Positions 46,221 through 57,317 of a stretch of DNA of 64,000 bases are shown piece by piece. How positions within the stretch are numbered: position 1 is the first letter of the stretch; the number at the start of each line of letters is the position of its first letter. Source of the DNA: Diadema setosum (taxonomy: Eukaryota > Echinodermata > Echinoidea > Diadematoida > Diadematidae); assembly GCA_033980235.1 (NCBI GenBank), contig CM067064.1, positions 33,449,497 to 33,513,496 on the forward strand. The letters run 5' to 3'. The position numbers and the translations under genes were made by a program. Below the pieces are notes generated by a model. The model saw only the letters and a list, made by a program, of their open reading frames with translations, was not told the DNA's origin and searched no databases.

Positions 46221-47727
46221 ACAGACAACAGATCGGATCGAGGTAATTATAGAGGTATATCGCTTCTGTCCATTGCTGTTGAGATACTGGGACGTGTCAT
46301 TCTAAATCACCCGATCACCAGCATTTCCCAATCATATTGCGGCCAGAAGCACTGTAAATATAGTCTTTACAATAAGACAGGTCCAAGAGAAGTGCATAGA
46401 ACAGAACTAATTGAACCTATGCGTTGCTTCATTTGACCTTATCAAAGCATTTGACAAAGTGAACAGAGAGGCCCTCTGGACGATCCTTGCAGACCTTGGC
46501 TGCCAAACTAAGTTTGTGAATCTCATTCGTCTTTTCCATGATGGAATGGAAGGTCTCGTCTTCTCGAGTAGTGGAACTTCAAAGTCCTTCGAAATCTCCC
46601 ATGGGGTGAAACAGGGATGTGTACTGGCAACTGGCTCTTCAACCTTTTCTTCACTTGTGTACTCAACCAAGCTGTACAGGACCGTGATCGAATGGTGGAC
46701 CACCTGAGATACGGACTGGATGGATCACTCTTTGACTTGCGGAGATTGAATGCAAAGACAAAGACTCTCAAGCGACTCCTGCAAGAAGCACTGTTTGCTG
46801 ACGGTTGTGCCCTCATGGCACATTCAGAGTCAAACCTCCAAGACACCGTCAACATATTTGCTGAGGCTGCTCGACTCTTTGGTCTGGAAATTAGCCTTAA
46901 CAAGACGGAACTCCTCCACCAGTCACCACCAGGAACCACACTAACCCCTCTAAACATTTCCATTAAAGGCACTCAGTTAAAGGTTGTTGACCAGTTCAAG
47001 TATTTTTGGAGCATCATTTCCTCTGATAGTATTCTGGACGAAGAGATATCAACGGGCATCAGTAAAGTGAGTCAGTTACTTGGTCGCCTTCAGTTACGAG
47101 TGTCGAGCCACAAGATTATAAGGCTGGGAGACTCTGAATTCAAGGTGTACAGTCAACAGTAGTCCTAGCAAGCCTGCTTTATAAGTGGGAAACTTGTACC
47201 CCCTTTAGAAACCATCTCAGGCAGCTCGAACGTTTCCACACTAGAGCACTACGGTCAATCCTGGGGTAAAATGGCAGGACCGAGTAACAAACTTAAGTCC
47301 AGAAGAGAACTGGTCTCAGCAGCATTGAGTCCATGATAGTGAAGTGATCGACCCAACTCCGCTGGACTAGGCATGTGATTAGAATGGATGGCAACCACCT
47401 TCCACCCCGAATTCTCTTTGGTGTACGCTCACATGGCAAAAGGCGAAAAAGGGCGGCCAAAGCACAAAGATTGCATCAAAGACATTCTATGACAAAAATT
47501 GTTGTTCTTGCTTGAGATAGTCAACAATGGCGTGACCTGACAAAATAGGTCCTCTCTACACCTGCGAAGAGCAACAACGGGAGCGAATTACCACAGCCAG
47601 AGAACGCAGGAAGACATCCATCTCCACAGCGTCACCACCCGCATCATTCCAGTGCCCACATTGCACCCAAATGTGTCTCTCAAGAATTGGACTCGTCGGC
47701 CATATCCTGGTCCACGAGAGACAGTAG
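46221..47727 (+). pseudogene. 5'-truncated LINE ORF2: RT and C-terminal zinc finger
   Basis: From 46221 the reading passes through GNYRGISLLSIAVEILGR, then SFDLIKAFDKVNREALW, GVKQGC, LFADGCALMA and ISLNKTELLHQSP, in order the conserved RT blocks of a non-LTR retrotransposon. Further on are ERFHTRALRSILG, TQLRWTRHVIRMD and a terminal zinc finger, CPHCTQMCLSRIGLVGHILV then H. The catalytic FADD box is FADG at 46794-46805, so the last catalytic Asp is lost. Several stops and frameshifts follow 47160. An A run (46210-46219) sits at its left border. No endonuclease is present. Confidence 0.88.
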
Positions 47728-47729
47728 CA

Positions 47730-49390
47730 CAATCACGAAGACATCATCAACTCGATGGTCTACCTACTTGATATCTAGTCAAAATACCAACTGAAATCAA
47801 ATGAAAATTTACTTGGTTGATCGCGATCTAGCACTAACCATTTCACACATCGAAGCGCTACCATTCTTGTGTTGCAATCGTATCGACAGCAAGCACAAGA
47901 GTCACCTCCCACGCTATGAAGCCAGGCGTTTACTGACAGTACATGCGCATACGCAAGGCATAGGGGGCGATTTAGTGCTACTGGACAGTTTGGGTACTAT
48001 GCGACTGCAGGCAATAGCTGAATTTTTGCCCCCGGTTTCTACCAATAAGAATCGAAGATTCTTCAAATGATGTATGTAATGGGCATTTTATGTAGGCCTA
48101 CCTCTCAGATTATATCCATTGAACTCTTTGCTTACTTTAAGATTGGTAATCTTTAATTGTAAATCGGTTGTTATGTCCCAAACTGCATGTTCAAAATAGG
48201 AAACTGAAATAAATGAAAATGGAAATGAATCATGACCGCCATCAAAACCGGTTACAGTTTGTTATTCCGAAGATGTTTTATAATATGAGGCTTGTACATT
48301 CGAAGGTTCGTTAATCCGAAAATAAAATAAGGCTCGTTTCTCCGAAGGTTCGTTAATCCGACAATGAAATAAGGCTCGTTAATCCGAAATTGAAATAAGG
48401 CTCGTTACCCGAAAATGACATAAGGTTCGTGATTCAAAAAATAAAGTAAAATTCCTGTAGTGACAAAGTACGGTGTTGTATGCGTGCGTTGATACGCTTA
48501 TGTGCGCACATTATGTGTGAATGTGTGTGGAGGTCAAGTATATACAAAGAACCCTTGAAATTATTGTTTAAATGCCAAACTTATCCGCCTCACCCCATTA
48601 TCTGCGCCTTAGATAATAGCCCGACGTTTATCAGTAGTCTAAACATCATCATAACAATTCAGGGGATCAGGCATGTTCACTTTGAAAAAGGGATGCCTAC
48701 ATGCTCATACTCTCTTTGGGCAGACAAACACACACGCACGCACGCCCACACACACGCTTTTTTTCCTTGATGTTTATTGATTTCATTGAAATCATTCATA
48801 AATCAACCCATTCTGGTGTAAATTTAATGAACAAAAACGGTACAAACGCAATTCAAAGCAGAAACAAATCAATTTGTCAATTTATACTGCAAATAATCTC
48901 TCTTCAACATAAATAACTCGATTATAAATCAACCCTACTGACATTTTCTTCACGAGAAAGTATTGACATGTACCAAACCTATATCTCTTGAATATATTGA
49001 CTCGTGTAACTAATCCTCACTTACAAGGGCATATACATAAAAACAAAAACAAAAAATTACCCAAATACATTATACAAATCTAGAATGAAATCATTCATAA
49101 AAAACCCAACCCTTTCCCTCCCAACCAAAACAAATCTACACCAACCCCGATTCGCCAAAACCTTAACCACACCCACATACACACACATACACACCCACAC
49201 ACACACACACCGAACCGATACCACCTTCCTTCCTGATGAAACGACTTCAATATGTTGATATGTAAAACATAATGGACCGTATGCATAAAAGCAGCATCCG
49301 CCCGCACGCAAGCACCGCTCCAAATTCAAATCCGTCAAACAACTCATCAAACTCGTATAGCTGCTGATAAAATCAATATAACATTTAAGC
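47730..49390. other. Intergenic DNA with small repeats
   Basis: It holds a repeat array (listed separately) and CA microsatellites at 48727-48757 and 49165-49212. There is no recognisable gene. Confidence 0.45.
48261..48450. repeat. Array of AAGGTTCGTTAATCCGAAAATG-like units
   Basis: Five or more diverged units of about 27 bp (cgttaatccgaaaataaaat and aaggctcgttaatccgaaat). The same unit occurs, in inverted halves, inside the pogo-like MITE at 26.4-27.1 kb. Confidence 0.85.
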
Positions 49391-50601
49391 CAGCAATTTT
49401 AGCTGATAATCAATTCGGGTTCCGGAAAAACATGCAACCACCCATGCTATATTACTACTGGTTGAGAAAGTTGTAAGAGCTATAGACACAAAGTCGCATA
49501 CAGTCGGTCTGTTTCTGGACTACTCCAAGGCCTTTGACACAATAGATCACGAAATTCTTTTGTAAAAACTAAATCATTACGGTATTCGTGGAAAGGCCTT
49601 GGAGTGGTTCAGAAGTTATCTTACCGGTCGAACTCAGTTTGTTTCCGTAAATAATCATGAATCTGATATAAACTTGATTTGTTGTGGTGTTCCACAGGGC
49701 TCCCTCTTAGGTCCTCTTTTATTCATTTTATACATCAATGACTTCCGGAACTCATCCTCTCTGCTGTCTTTTCTTCTGTTCGCAGATGATACAAGTCTCT
49801 TTTATTCTCACTCAGATCCTTATGTTTTGCTCGATTCTTTGAATAATGAACTTCAGAAGTTGGTGTTTGAGTGGATTCAGGCAAATAAATTGTCGCTTAA
49901 CATAAATAAGACCAACTATATGGTTTTCAGTAACACAATAAAATCTCTTCCAGGTTTAGTTTTAATGAACGGTTTACAGTTAAATCAAATAGATTCAACA
50001 AAATTTTTAGGTATTTATATTGACAGTAACCTTTCATGGAAGGTACATGTTGATTATTTATGTAAATTGTTGTGCAAGAATGTTGGAATTATTCACAAAC
50101 TGAAATATCTCTTCCCAAATCCAATATTGCATTCTCTTTATACAACTTTATTATTACCTTACTTGAATTACGGAATATTAGCCTGGGGGAATTGCTCAAA
50201 GACTAAAATTGATTCGTTATTTTTGGTTCAGAAAAAAAGCCTTGCGGATTATAAATCGAGCACAATGTTTTTGATCACACTGATGAATTGTTTCAATTAA
50301 ATTGTTAAAAATTTCTGATTTGTATTTATATCATGTTGGAATTTTCATGTATAACTTGAATACTGGTGACCTTCCTAGTATATTTTCCTCAATGTTTGTG
50401 AAAAACATTGATATTCATACTTACCCTACAAGACACAGTGAATCCTATCATTTTTCCCCTGTTCGTACAGTTTTAGCCCTTAAGACAATTACATCGACCG
50501 GTCCTTCTTTCTGAAATGAGTTAGATTCGGTTCGGTTGCACTCAAGTTCTTTAAGCTCCTTTAAGAAAAATCTCAAAGCCAATTTTCTAAAATCCTATGT
50601 T
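49390..50601 (+). pseudogene. 5'-truncated LINE ORF2, CR1/L2-like RT
   Basis: It starts in the RT at DNQFGFRKNMQ, then FLDYSKAFDTIDHEILL, YGIRGKALEWFRSYLTGRTQ, GVPQGSLLGPLLFILYINDF, LLFADDTSLFY (FADD at 49779-49790, intact) and SLNINKTNYMVFSN. The C-terminal part continues with NVGIIHKLKYLFP, LPYLNYGILAWG and, after a frame change near 50275, HTYPTRHSESYHF and SFKKNLKANFLKSYV with a stop at 50601. Stops at about 49470 and 49564 and the frameshift make it a pseudogene. The longest intact piece is 49599-50300. The 5' half with the endonuclease is absent. Confidence 0.9.
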
Positions 50602-50846
50602 TAATTATTTTGCCGTAATCACTTGAAATTTTTTTTGCATATACTAAAATGATGCCTCGCTCGGATGACTTCATTAGTTTGATCAACTTGCTACTTTTCT
50701 TAGCATTTATACCATAAGTTAATCATAAACATTATATACTATACTTTGTACATCCCGTAAACATTGTAATATTCTCGATATTTTGAATTTTGCATGTTAC
50801 GTCACTTCTGACATTGATATACTGTACTAAAACCCTATGTTATATT

Positions 50847-50885
50847 TGATTAGATTTGATTTGATTTGATTTTATTTGTTCCTGC
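50847..50885 (-). repeat. (AAATC)n 3' tail of the minus-strand LINE
   Basis: On the minus strand the sequence aacaaataaaatcaaatcaa continues as aatcaaatc units. Pentamer tails replace poly(A) in CR1/L2-type elements. It marks the 3' end of the 5-kb LINE. Confidence 0.7.
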
Positions 50886-51397
50886 ATTATATCATTGCTC
50901 ATGCAGATACATAAATATATATCATATACATTAATGGTACCATACATATAAATGGATATACATGAACATTAGTTGCTAACAAAATGAGTTTTTTCATTAC
51001 CTTTAGAATATACAGCAATACATTTCTTCATTGCCTGGACATAAATGTCCAACAGAACAGTGATGCAATGAATAACGCAGAAGGGCTACAGCTTAAGCAT
51101 TGCTTGATTTGCATGCAGCCCTCGTACATAATACATAACATATAGGAAAATAGGGAAGGGATGACTTGCATAGAGATAGGGATAGGAGAGAGGAGAGGTC
51201 TGTCTGCTTTCACTATACACAAAGTTAGAACACCTGTATCTCTGAATAGTAAAGCATGGCAAAGTATTTTCTCACCGAGGTACAGGTGAACAGTTACAGG
51301 TCATGGTCGGTTACATAACATTACACAATAAATTCAGAACAACGATAATTCCACGAGGGAATTTCATATACAATACAATTGCAATGACAGTATAAGA

Positions 51398-54300
51398 TCA
51401 CTGATATCCAGAGAGCAGCATTGTCTTTACAGCTTTCTTGAAAGAATACATAGACTTTAAAGTTCGAATTTCTGAAGGAAGAGAGTTCCAAATATCAGGT
51501 CCAGTGTGTCTGATAGATTTAAGAGCCATCACCGTTTTAGGATTTTGTAGATGAAATTTATCAGATTGCCTTGTGGGATAAGAATGTATATCCTTGTTTA
51601 AATGAAATAATGAGAAAAAAGAAGATGGCAACTGACCGTTATACAAACGAAACATAAAAAGTGAATTTTGCAAAAAATTAATATCATTTACCTTTAGTGT
51701 TTTTAATTCTACGAACAAAGGATCTGAATGGTCCCGATAACCTGAATTGGTGCATATACGTAAAGCTTTCTTTTGCAGAAGCAATATACTGTCAATGTGA
51801 CTTTTCGCAGTTGCCCAAACAATGTTACAATATGAGATGTTCGATAATATCAAGGAATTATAAAGCATAAATAAAATATTCTTTGGGACATAATCCTTAA
51901 GCTTACAGAGTATACCAACGTTACGAGACACTTTATCTGAGATATATTGCACATGAGCATTCCATTTCAAATTTTCATTGATATATATTCCAAGGAATTT
52001 GACACTTTATTTTTGTTCCAATAATATACCATCCACCATAATATTCAAATGCTTCTTATGCTTCTTATTGTGAAAATGAATAAAATTTGTCTTTTTTTAA
52101 GTTGAGTGACAATCTATTGCTCTTAAACCATGTAGATAATTTCGGCAATTTAGTATTAAGAGTTCTTAAAAGCGACTGAAAATCAGAATTGGAACAAAAT
52201 ACATTGGTGTCATCGGCGAACAGAATATATTGCAGTAATTTAGAAGAATTTGTGATATCATTAAACACTAGAAATAGTAGTGGTCCCAATATGGATCCTT
52301 GTGGGACGCCACAATGTATAGGTAAAACTTCAGAATTTACCGATTCATAGTATACATATTGCTGTCTATTCGATAAGTAATCATCAAACCATTCCAGTGG
52401 AATGCCACGAACTCCATAACAATGTAATTTGCGTAAAAGGATAGTGTGGTCAAGAGTGTCGAATGCCTTGCTTAGGTCCATGAACACACCAATAACATGT
52501 TTTTGTTCAGCTAAGGCAGTCAACACTCTGTCATACAACTGGGCTAGTGCCATATCAGTAGAATGAAATTTCCTGAAAACATATTGGTCTTGGTTCAGTA
52601 CATCATTTTGTAACAAAAAATCATACAGTCTGTTATAAACGAGTCTTTCTATGACTTTAGAAAGACTAGGAAGAATAGAGATAGGTCGGTAATTCGAAAC
52701 AAAAGAAGAGTCATCTTTTTTGTATATTGGAATAACTTTTGCAATTTTACATGCGTTCGGAAATACACCAGTTGACAACGACAAATTACAAATATGTACT
52801 AAAGGTGTCAATATACTCCCAACAATTTGTTTTAAAAGAGACGTGCTCATTTCATCATGACCACATGTATGACTTGATTTTAAGGAATGCACAATATCAA
52901 GGATCTCACTAAAATCTGTTGGTTTGAAAAATAATGAATTATCGTTTGACGTGCCCAAGTACTGCGAGAAATCTGTCTGTGTATGATCAATCTTAGAAGC
53001 TTGACTAGGACCTACATTAACAAAGTACTCATTAAAACAACATGCTACATCTTTAGAATTACAAAACGTTTGTCCATTATTCGTAATTTAAGATGTTGAC
53101 ACCTTCTTTTGCTTACCAATGACGTCATTAATAACCTTCCAGGTGGCTGACATATTTCCAGTAGCATTTACAAAAGCTTCCGTATAATACATTCTGCGGG
53201 AGAGCCTAATAATCTGTGTAAGTTTATTTCTATATAATTTATATCGATTAACATTATCTTTATCAGGATACCGTAAACTACTTTTATATAAAGCATTTCT
53301 TTTCTTAATGGAACGAAAAATTCCCTTTGTTATTCACGGATTTTGATTTTTTTATTTTTCTTTTCAATTGTGGATATATGTTTGTCAAAATAAGAAAGGA
53401 ATATATTCCAGAAGGTGTCATAAGCACAGTTTGGGTCTGCAGAAAGCAATACATCATCCCACGTTTCCGTAATTAAATCATCGTTCAGTAATGATATATT
53501 TTCTAGTGTGAATTTCCGCTTTTTCTTACGTTGTTTTTGCTTAACATAAGAATTCTGTGTGTCGCCACAAATGAAAAATATAGGTAAATGGTCAGAAATA
53601 TCACTATACAAAAGACCAGATTTCGAATAATCTGTGTCAATATTCGTAAAAATATTATCGATCAACGTTGATGAGTTGACTGTAATTCTCGAGGGCTTAT
53701 CAGTTGTGATATTACAAAAATTTGCTTGCAAAATATTGCAAAATTTATTTCTAAGAATATGCTCTTCTCTCGAGAGATCAATCTTAAAATCACCCATAAT
53801 ATATACATCTGTGTTTTCTTGATTAATCAGCTCTAATAAGACATCAAAATTATCCAAAAATGAATTACTATCTGTATGAGGGGGCCTGTATATTACACAA
53901 AGTATTTTGTTTTTTCTATTATACATATTAATTTCAACACATGTGCAATCAAATTCATTTCCATTGTACATCAAATCAGGCCGTTCTTTACACGATAACG
54001 TGTGTGATAGGAACAGGGCGACTCCGCCTCCTCGTCCGCATTTTCTATCAGAACGGACAACAGAATATCCATCAATGTTATATAAAGGGGGAGATTTGTC
54101 GTTAAGCCATGTTTCTGTGATACCAATAGCGGAAAATTTCATATTTATCATAGACAATAATAACTGCATATTTTCATAATTTCTTAACAGGCTGCGGGCA
54201 TTGACATGTAGTAAACTGAAAGAATGCTCATTATTAATAAATTCTGAATTGAACTCGTCAGGTAAATAATACCGACATTGGACATTTTTATGTGAATATG

Positions 54301-54409
54301 AATTAATTTCATCCATATTTAAAACAAGAACAACACATGGACCATGACATGGTCGTGAACATTTGCATAAGAATTGATGAAAGCAGACAAGAAGAGAGGG
54401 AAAGAACAT
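51398..54409 (-). pseudogene. LINE ORF2: AP endonuclease and reverse transcriptase
   Basis: The endonuclease (54330-53500) shows LLHVNARSLLRN, GITETWLND, RGGGVALFLSH, YRPPHTDSNSFL, MGDFKIDLS and SDHLPIFF. The usual GDFN is GDFK, an unusual change at a conserved substrate-contacting residue. The RT (52958-52065) shows YRPISILPSLSKVIERLVY, FMDLSKAFDTLDHTILL, GVPQGSILGPLLFLVF and LFADDTNVF (FADD intact, 52209-52220). The C-terminal part ends SFKKAVKTMLLSGYQ. Lesions: a frameshift near 53340 with a Trp-to-stop nearby, a stop near 53088, a frameshift in the A7 run at about 52095 and a stop near 52007. Confidence 0.9.
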
Positions 54410-54786
54410 AGCAAGTCATACAGAGAATAGATTATTTACAAATTACTCTCGTGAGTAGTAGCCGCATCGGACAATTGAGATCTCACAACATAGATCGTTG
54501 ATATATCAACTCTCCCTGCAGACAATATACATCAGAAGTCAGATTGTATCTTTGGAAATATTCTATATACACAATATTCATCATACACAATGTGATATTT
54601 GATATATATAAATTTAACTATAAACTCATAATATTTACATAATCGCGGTATAGACTTAGAGATTGACAGAGAAAGGAAGGCAGAGAGGTGGATAATCGGG
54701 GAAAGATAGAAGTAGACATAAAGAACATGATTATGACATAATGAATGAGTTATTGAGAAGGAAAACAGAAGTCATACCGAAGTGAT

Positions 54787-55737
54787 CTAACAGGAGGAGA
54801 GGAAGTTGTGCGGGACTCCTGTTTGGTTCCTCCATTTCCCAGCAAAGAAGCGAAGCTTCACGCCGTTCTTGTACAGCTCCTGAACGGCTGCGGACCACTT
54901 CCTCTTCTCAGTCAGATCGTCAGCAGTGAGGTCATCTGTCATGAAGTACGCTTCCTTTGCGAGCTTCAGACGCTGATTCTTCATGATGTCGACTTTCTCA
55001 CGGTACGTCAGGGTTTTGAAGAGGATGTGCCTGGGCCGATCCTTGGTTGCTTTTCCATCACGGTGCGCTCGTTCTACCTTGATGTTAATCCCAAACTTCT
55101 CCTTCGCGATTTTCTCGACAAGAGCTGGGCAATCCTCGTCGCCGGTGGTGGACTCGGGAATACCCACGATGCGGATGTTGTTGCGCCGTGAGAACCTTTC
55201 GCTCTTGTTGATTGCCGAGTTGTGCTTCTCCACTTCCAATCGCAGGGCACCAACCTCCTTTTCCAGCTCGCCAATTCTTTTCTCTAGCTGTTGATTCCTG
55301 GTCTGCACCTCCGTCACTCTCCTGCTCTCAAACTCGATCGCCTGTCCCAGATGTGTCTCCACCTGTTTGATGTTCTCTATTAAGGATTCCACAGCTTTCT
55401 TTATCATCCGCTCGAAGTTCTTTGCTGCTTCGTGGAAGTAGCTGGCAATTCCTTCAGGTGAAGTTACGTCAGCTCCTTTGTCATGCAAATCTCTTGATAT
55501 GTCGGGCACGTCAATGCTATCGGATGCCAAGGGTGCTGCCGCTGCTGCTGCAGTGGTCTCGGGATGGTTGCTTACCCGGGGTGGGATGGCGGGCTTAGTT
55601 GTGGAGGCCCGTCTCCTTGATAGCGGCGTAGAGTTCTTTGGAGAAGGAAGAGTGGCGCCACGGTTTTCCACCCCAAAATCACTCTTCCTATCTTGCTTTG
55701 CCTTCCTTGGCAGCACCTTCCTTGTCTGGGTACTCAT
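54787..55737 (-). CDS. LINE ORF1: coiled-coil, L1-type RNA-binding protein
   Basis: The 316-codon frame is intact. The N-terminus is basic (MSTQTRKVLPRKAKQDRKS). Residues about 85-175 form a heptad-rich coiled coil (QLEKRIGELEKEVGALRLEV). It is followed by an RRM/CTD-like region with RRNNIRIVGIPES, VERAHRDGKA and PRHILFKTLTYREKVDIM, as in L1-type ORF1p RNA chaperones. In the family it trimerises and packages element RNA. It is the only undamaged coding frame of the element, which suggests a fairly recent insertion. Confidence 0.88.
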   Translation of the reverse strand: MSTQTRKVLPRKAKQDRKSDFGVENRGATLPSPKNSTPLSRRRASTTKPAIPPRVSNHPETTAAAAAAPLASDSIDVPDISRDLHDKGADVTSPEGIASYFHEAAKNFERMIKKAVESLIENIKQVETHLGQAIEFESRRVTEVQTRNQQLEKRIGELEKEVGALRLEVEKHNSAINKSERFSRRNNIRIVGIPESTTGDEDCPALVEKIAKEKFGINIKVERAHRDGKATKDRPRHILFKTLTYREKVDIMKNQRLKLAKEAYFMTDDLTADDLTEKRKWSAAVQELYKNGVKLRFFAGKWRNQTGVPHNFLSSC

Positions 55738-55855
55738 TATGATAAGTTGATATAGCAGGAGGTGTCAATATCATTATCCAAAGATAGATATCCAAATGAG
55801 ATTCGGGAGAGGTGATAAGGTGACGTGTTACTCGCAGCTGGCGGCCATTTCAAAA

Positions 55856-55925
55856 AAAAAAAAATATTTTTGGAGCCCACATCCTACAAGCTTTGCTTTT
55901 TAGTGGGTTCCTCATATTACACGCC
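55856..55925. other. Spacer between LINE and DIRS element
   Basis: A short A-run and about 50 bp of unassigned sequence ending in ttacacgcc precede the left end of the DIRS element. Confidence 0.5.
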
Positions 55926-55958
55926 AATTCTATTACGTAATACTCGTATAAGTCTTCA

Positions 55959-56085
55959 GAGGTTAGCATTTCCCAGGTGTTTAAGGCAGTGAAGTCACAT
56001 AATGAAATTCAAAGTAGGTAAAAAATTCCAGGCAGTCCCAGTTGGCTATAAATACCCGTGTCAGTGAGCAGTTAGCATCTTTTTC
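55959..56085 (+). repeat. Left inverted terminal repeat of the DIRS element
   Basis: It runs from gaggttagcatttcccaggt to gagcagttagcatctttt. It matches the reverse complement of 61839-61975 with only one or two differences. The preceding 33 bp (55926-55958) are the unique left end, which is found again in the internal complementary region. Confidence 0.92.
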
Positions 56086-56094
56086 AAGTGTGAC

Positions 56095-56140
56095 GGCAGT
56101 GAATTATACCAGGGAGGTGAGACACCTCCCTGATTATACA
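56095..56140 (+). promoter_or_regulatory. Leader hairpin CAGGGAGGTG-AGA-CACCTCCCTG
   Basis: Directly after the left ITR lies a perfect 10-bp stem with a 3-base loop, within ggcagtgaattatacc...tgattataca. A close relative, with the same flanking ggcagtga-tta, occurs twice in the tandem duplication at 14.9-15.5 kb. A role in RNA priming, packaging or translation is possible but unproven. Confidence 0.5.
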
Positions 56141-56152
56141 TCTCAAACTCCA

Positions 56153-57290
56153 ATGTCTAGTGATTGGGAAGACGACGCTACCTCTCAGCCCCCATCCCCG
56201 CGGGGAGATCAGGGCATGGAAGGCCGCCTTGAAGCTCAACTAGAGAGACCGAGATACTCTCCCGCTTCATGGATAGGGCGGCGGCACACCATTGTAATGA
56301 CAAACGGCATGCGAGCCATGCCAGTTGGTGCAGGAGAGCTTCTCCTCCCGGCGATTTGTCCGGACATGCGAGCCATGTCCGCGGGGACAGGGGCGCTGCC
56401 CCGCCCATCGAAGATTTCAGCGAGCTAGCCATCCCCATCGGCAGCTCATCAGACGACGACATTCTCATGTCAGCTTCCTTCCCGGCAAAACTGATTGCGT
56501 TGCCCTGTATGGGTGGCCTTGACTCTGCCCTTGTGGTTAGATATGGTCATTTTGACAACCGAATTGATCCGGCTGCCATATCCTTACAGCCAAACTCTTT
56601 CAAAGCCTGGTACCAAATTTGATTTTAACTTAAATTCTGATCTCATTTGGGCCAAATTTAAAAAATGGCTGATTTGCTAATGAAGGCAGTCACACTGCCC
56701 ATATCAGAAGGTAAGTGCTCTATAAAATCGCGAAGCAAACGCTCAATTGCCATCGAATGCCCAAGCAGTTCTCACACCAAAAATCGAGAGAAAAATTTGG
56801 GCGATCCTCCTTCACGAGGCCTTGGGTCTTGTGAGCTCCCAACTTCTACAACAAAATGTAGTGAAGGGGCTTCTACCACATAGATAAATCCTTTCTGAAA
56901 TTCACAGATCATGCACGGATAATCATCCATGCAATTGACACAATAAGAATTTTAACAACTCATTTCACCATCGATGGCCTGACACTCCCGGGCTTGTATG
57001 ATCTGAGCATGCACCATCGAGGTATCTTGAAACCCCTTCTCAACCCTTCTCAACAACACTTGCGCAGCAAGTCGATTCCACTTGGTAGAAAGTTGTTCAG
57101 AAAGACATCTGAGAAAAATTGACAAGTGTCACATAAGCATACATCGTGTGTCATGAATGTCTCTACGCAAGCCAGCAAAAAAAAAAAAAAAGGAAAAAAA
57201 AAAAAAAAAAAAAAAAAGGATGAGTACTGTCCAAAACCGTTCAGTGCTGGAAATCTCAAGCTTTCCAAAGATGACTGGTCAAAATAATTC
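56153..57290 (+). pseudogene. DIRS gag-like remnant
   Basis: It starts at an ATG shortly after the leader (MSSDWEDDATSQPPSPRGD), acidic and Pro/Ser-rich as in DIRS gag N-termini. Frames then alternate (56153-56428, then 56269-56622, then 56665-56883), with stops and a long A tract at 57179-57219. There is no catalytic signature, so identification rests mainly on position and composition. Confidence 0.5.
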
Positions 57291-57317
57291 CCGAGCCTTG
57301 GATATTGGCCACGATAT

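Larger units (their letters stand above)
50847..55855 (-). mobile_element. Nearly full-length two-ORF non-LTR retrotransposon
   Basis: Read from the minus strand: a short GC-rich 5' UTR with ggccgccagctgcgag (about 55850), ORF1 (55737-54787), ORF2 with endonuclease and RT (54409-51398), a 3' UTR and a terminal (AAATC)n tail at 50875-50847. The organisation and RT type resemble the CR1/L2 group, whereas ORF1 is of the coiled-coil plus RRM kind also known from L1. It lies tail to tail with the plus-strand LINE ending near 50.6-50.8 kb. A handful of frameshifts and stops break ORF2. Confidence 0.85.

Noticed and set aside
46523..46972. 149-codon antisense frame
   Set aside because: Shadow of the LINE RT coding strand, which has the conserved motifs.
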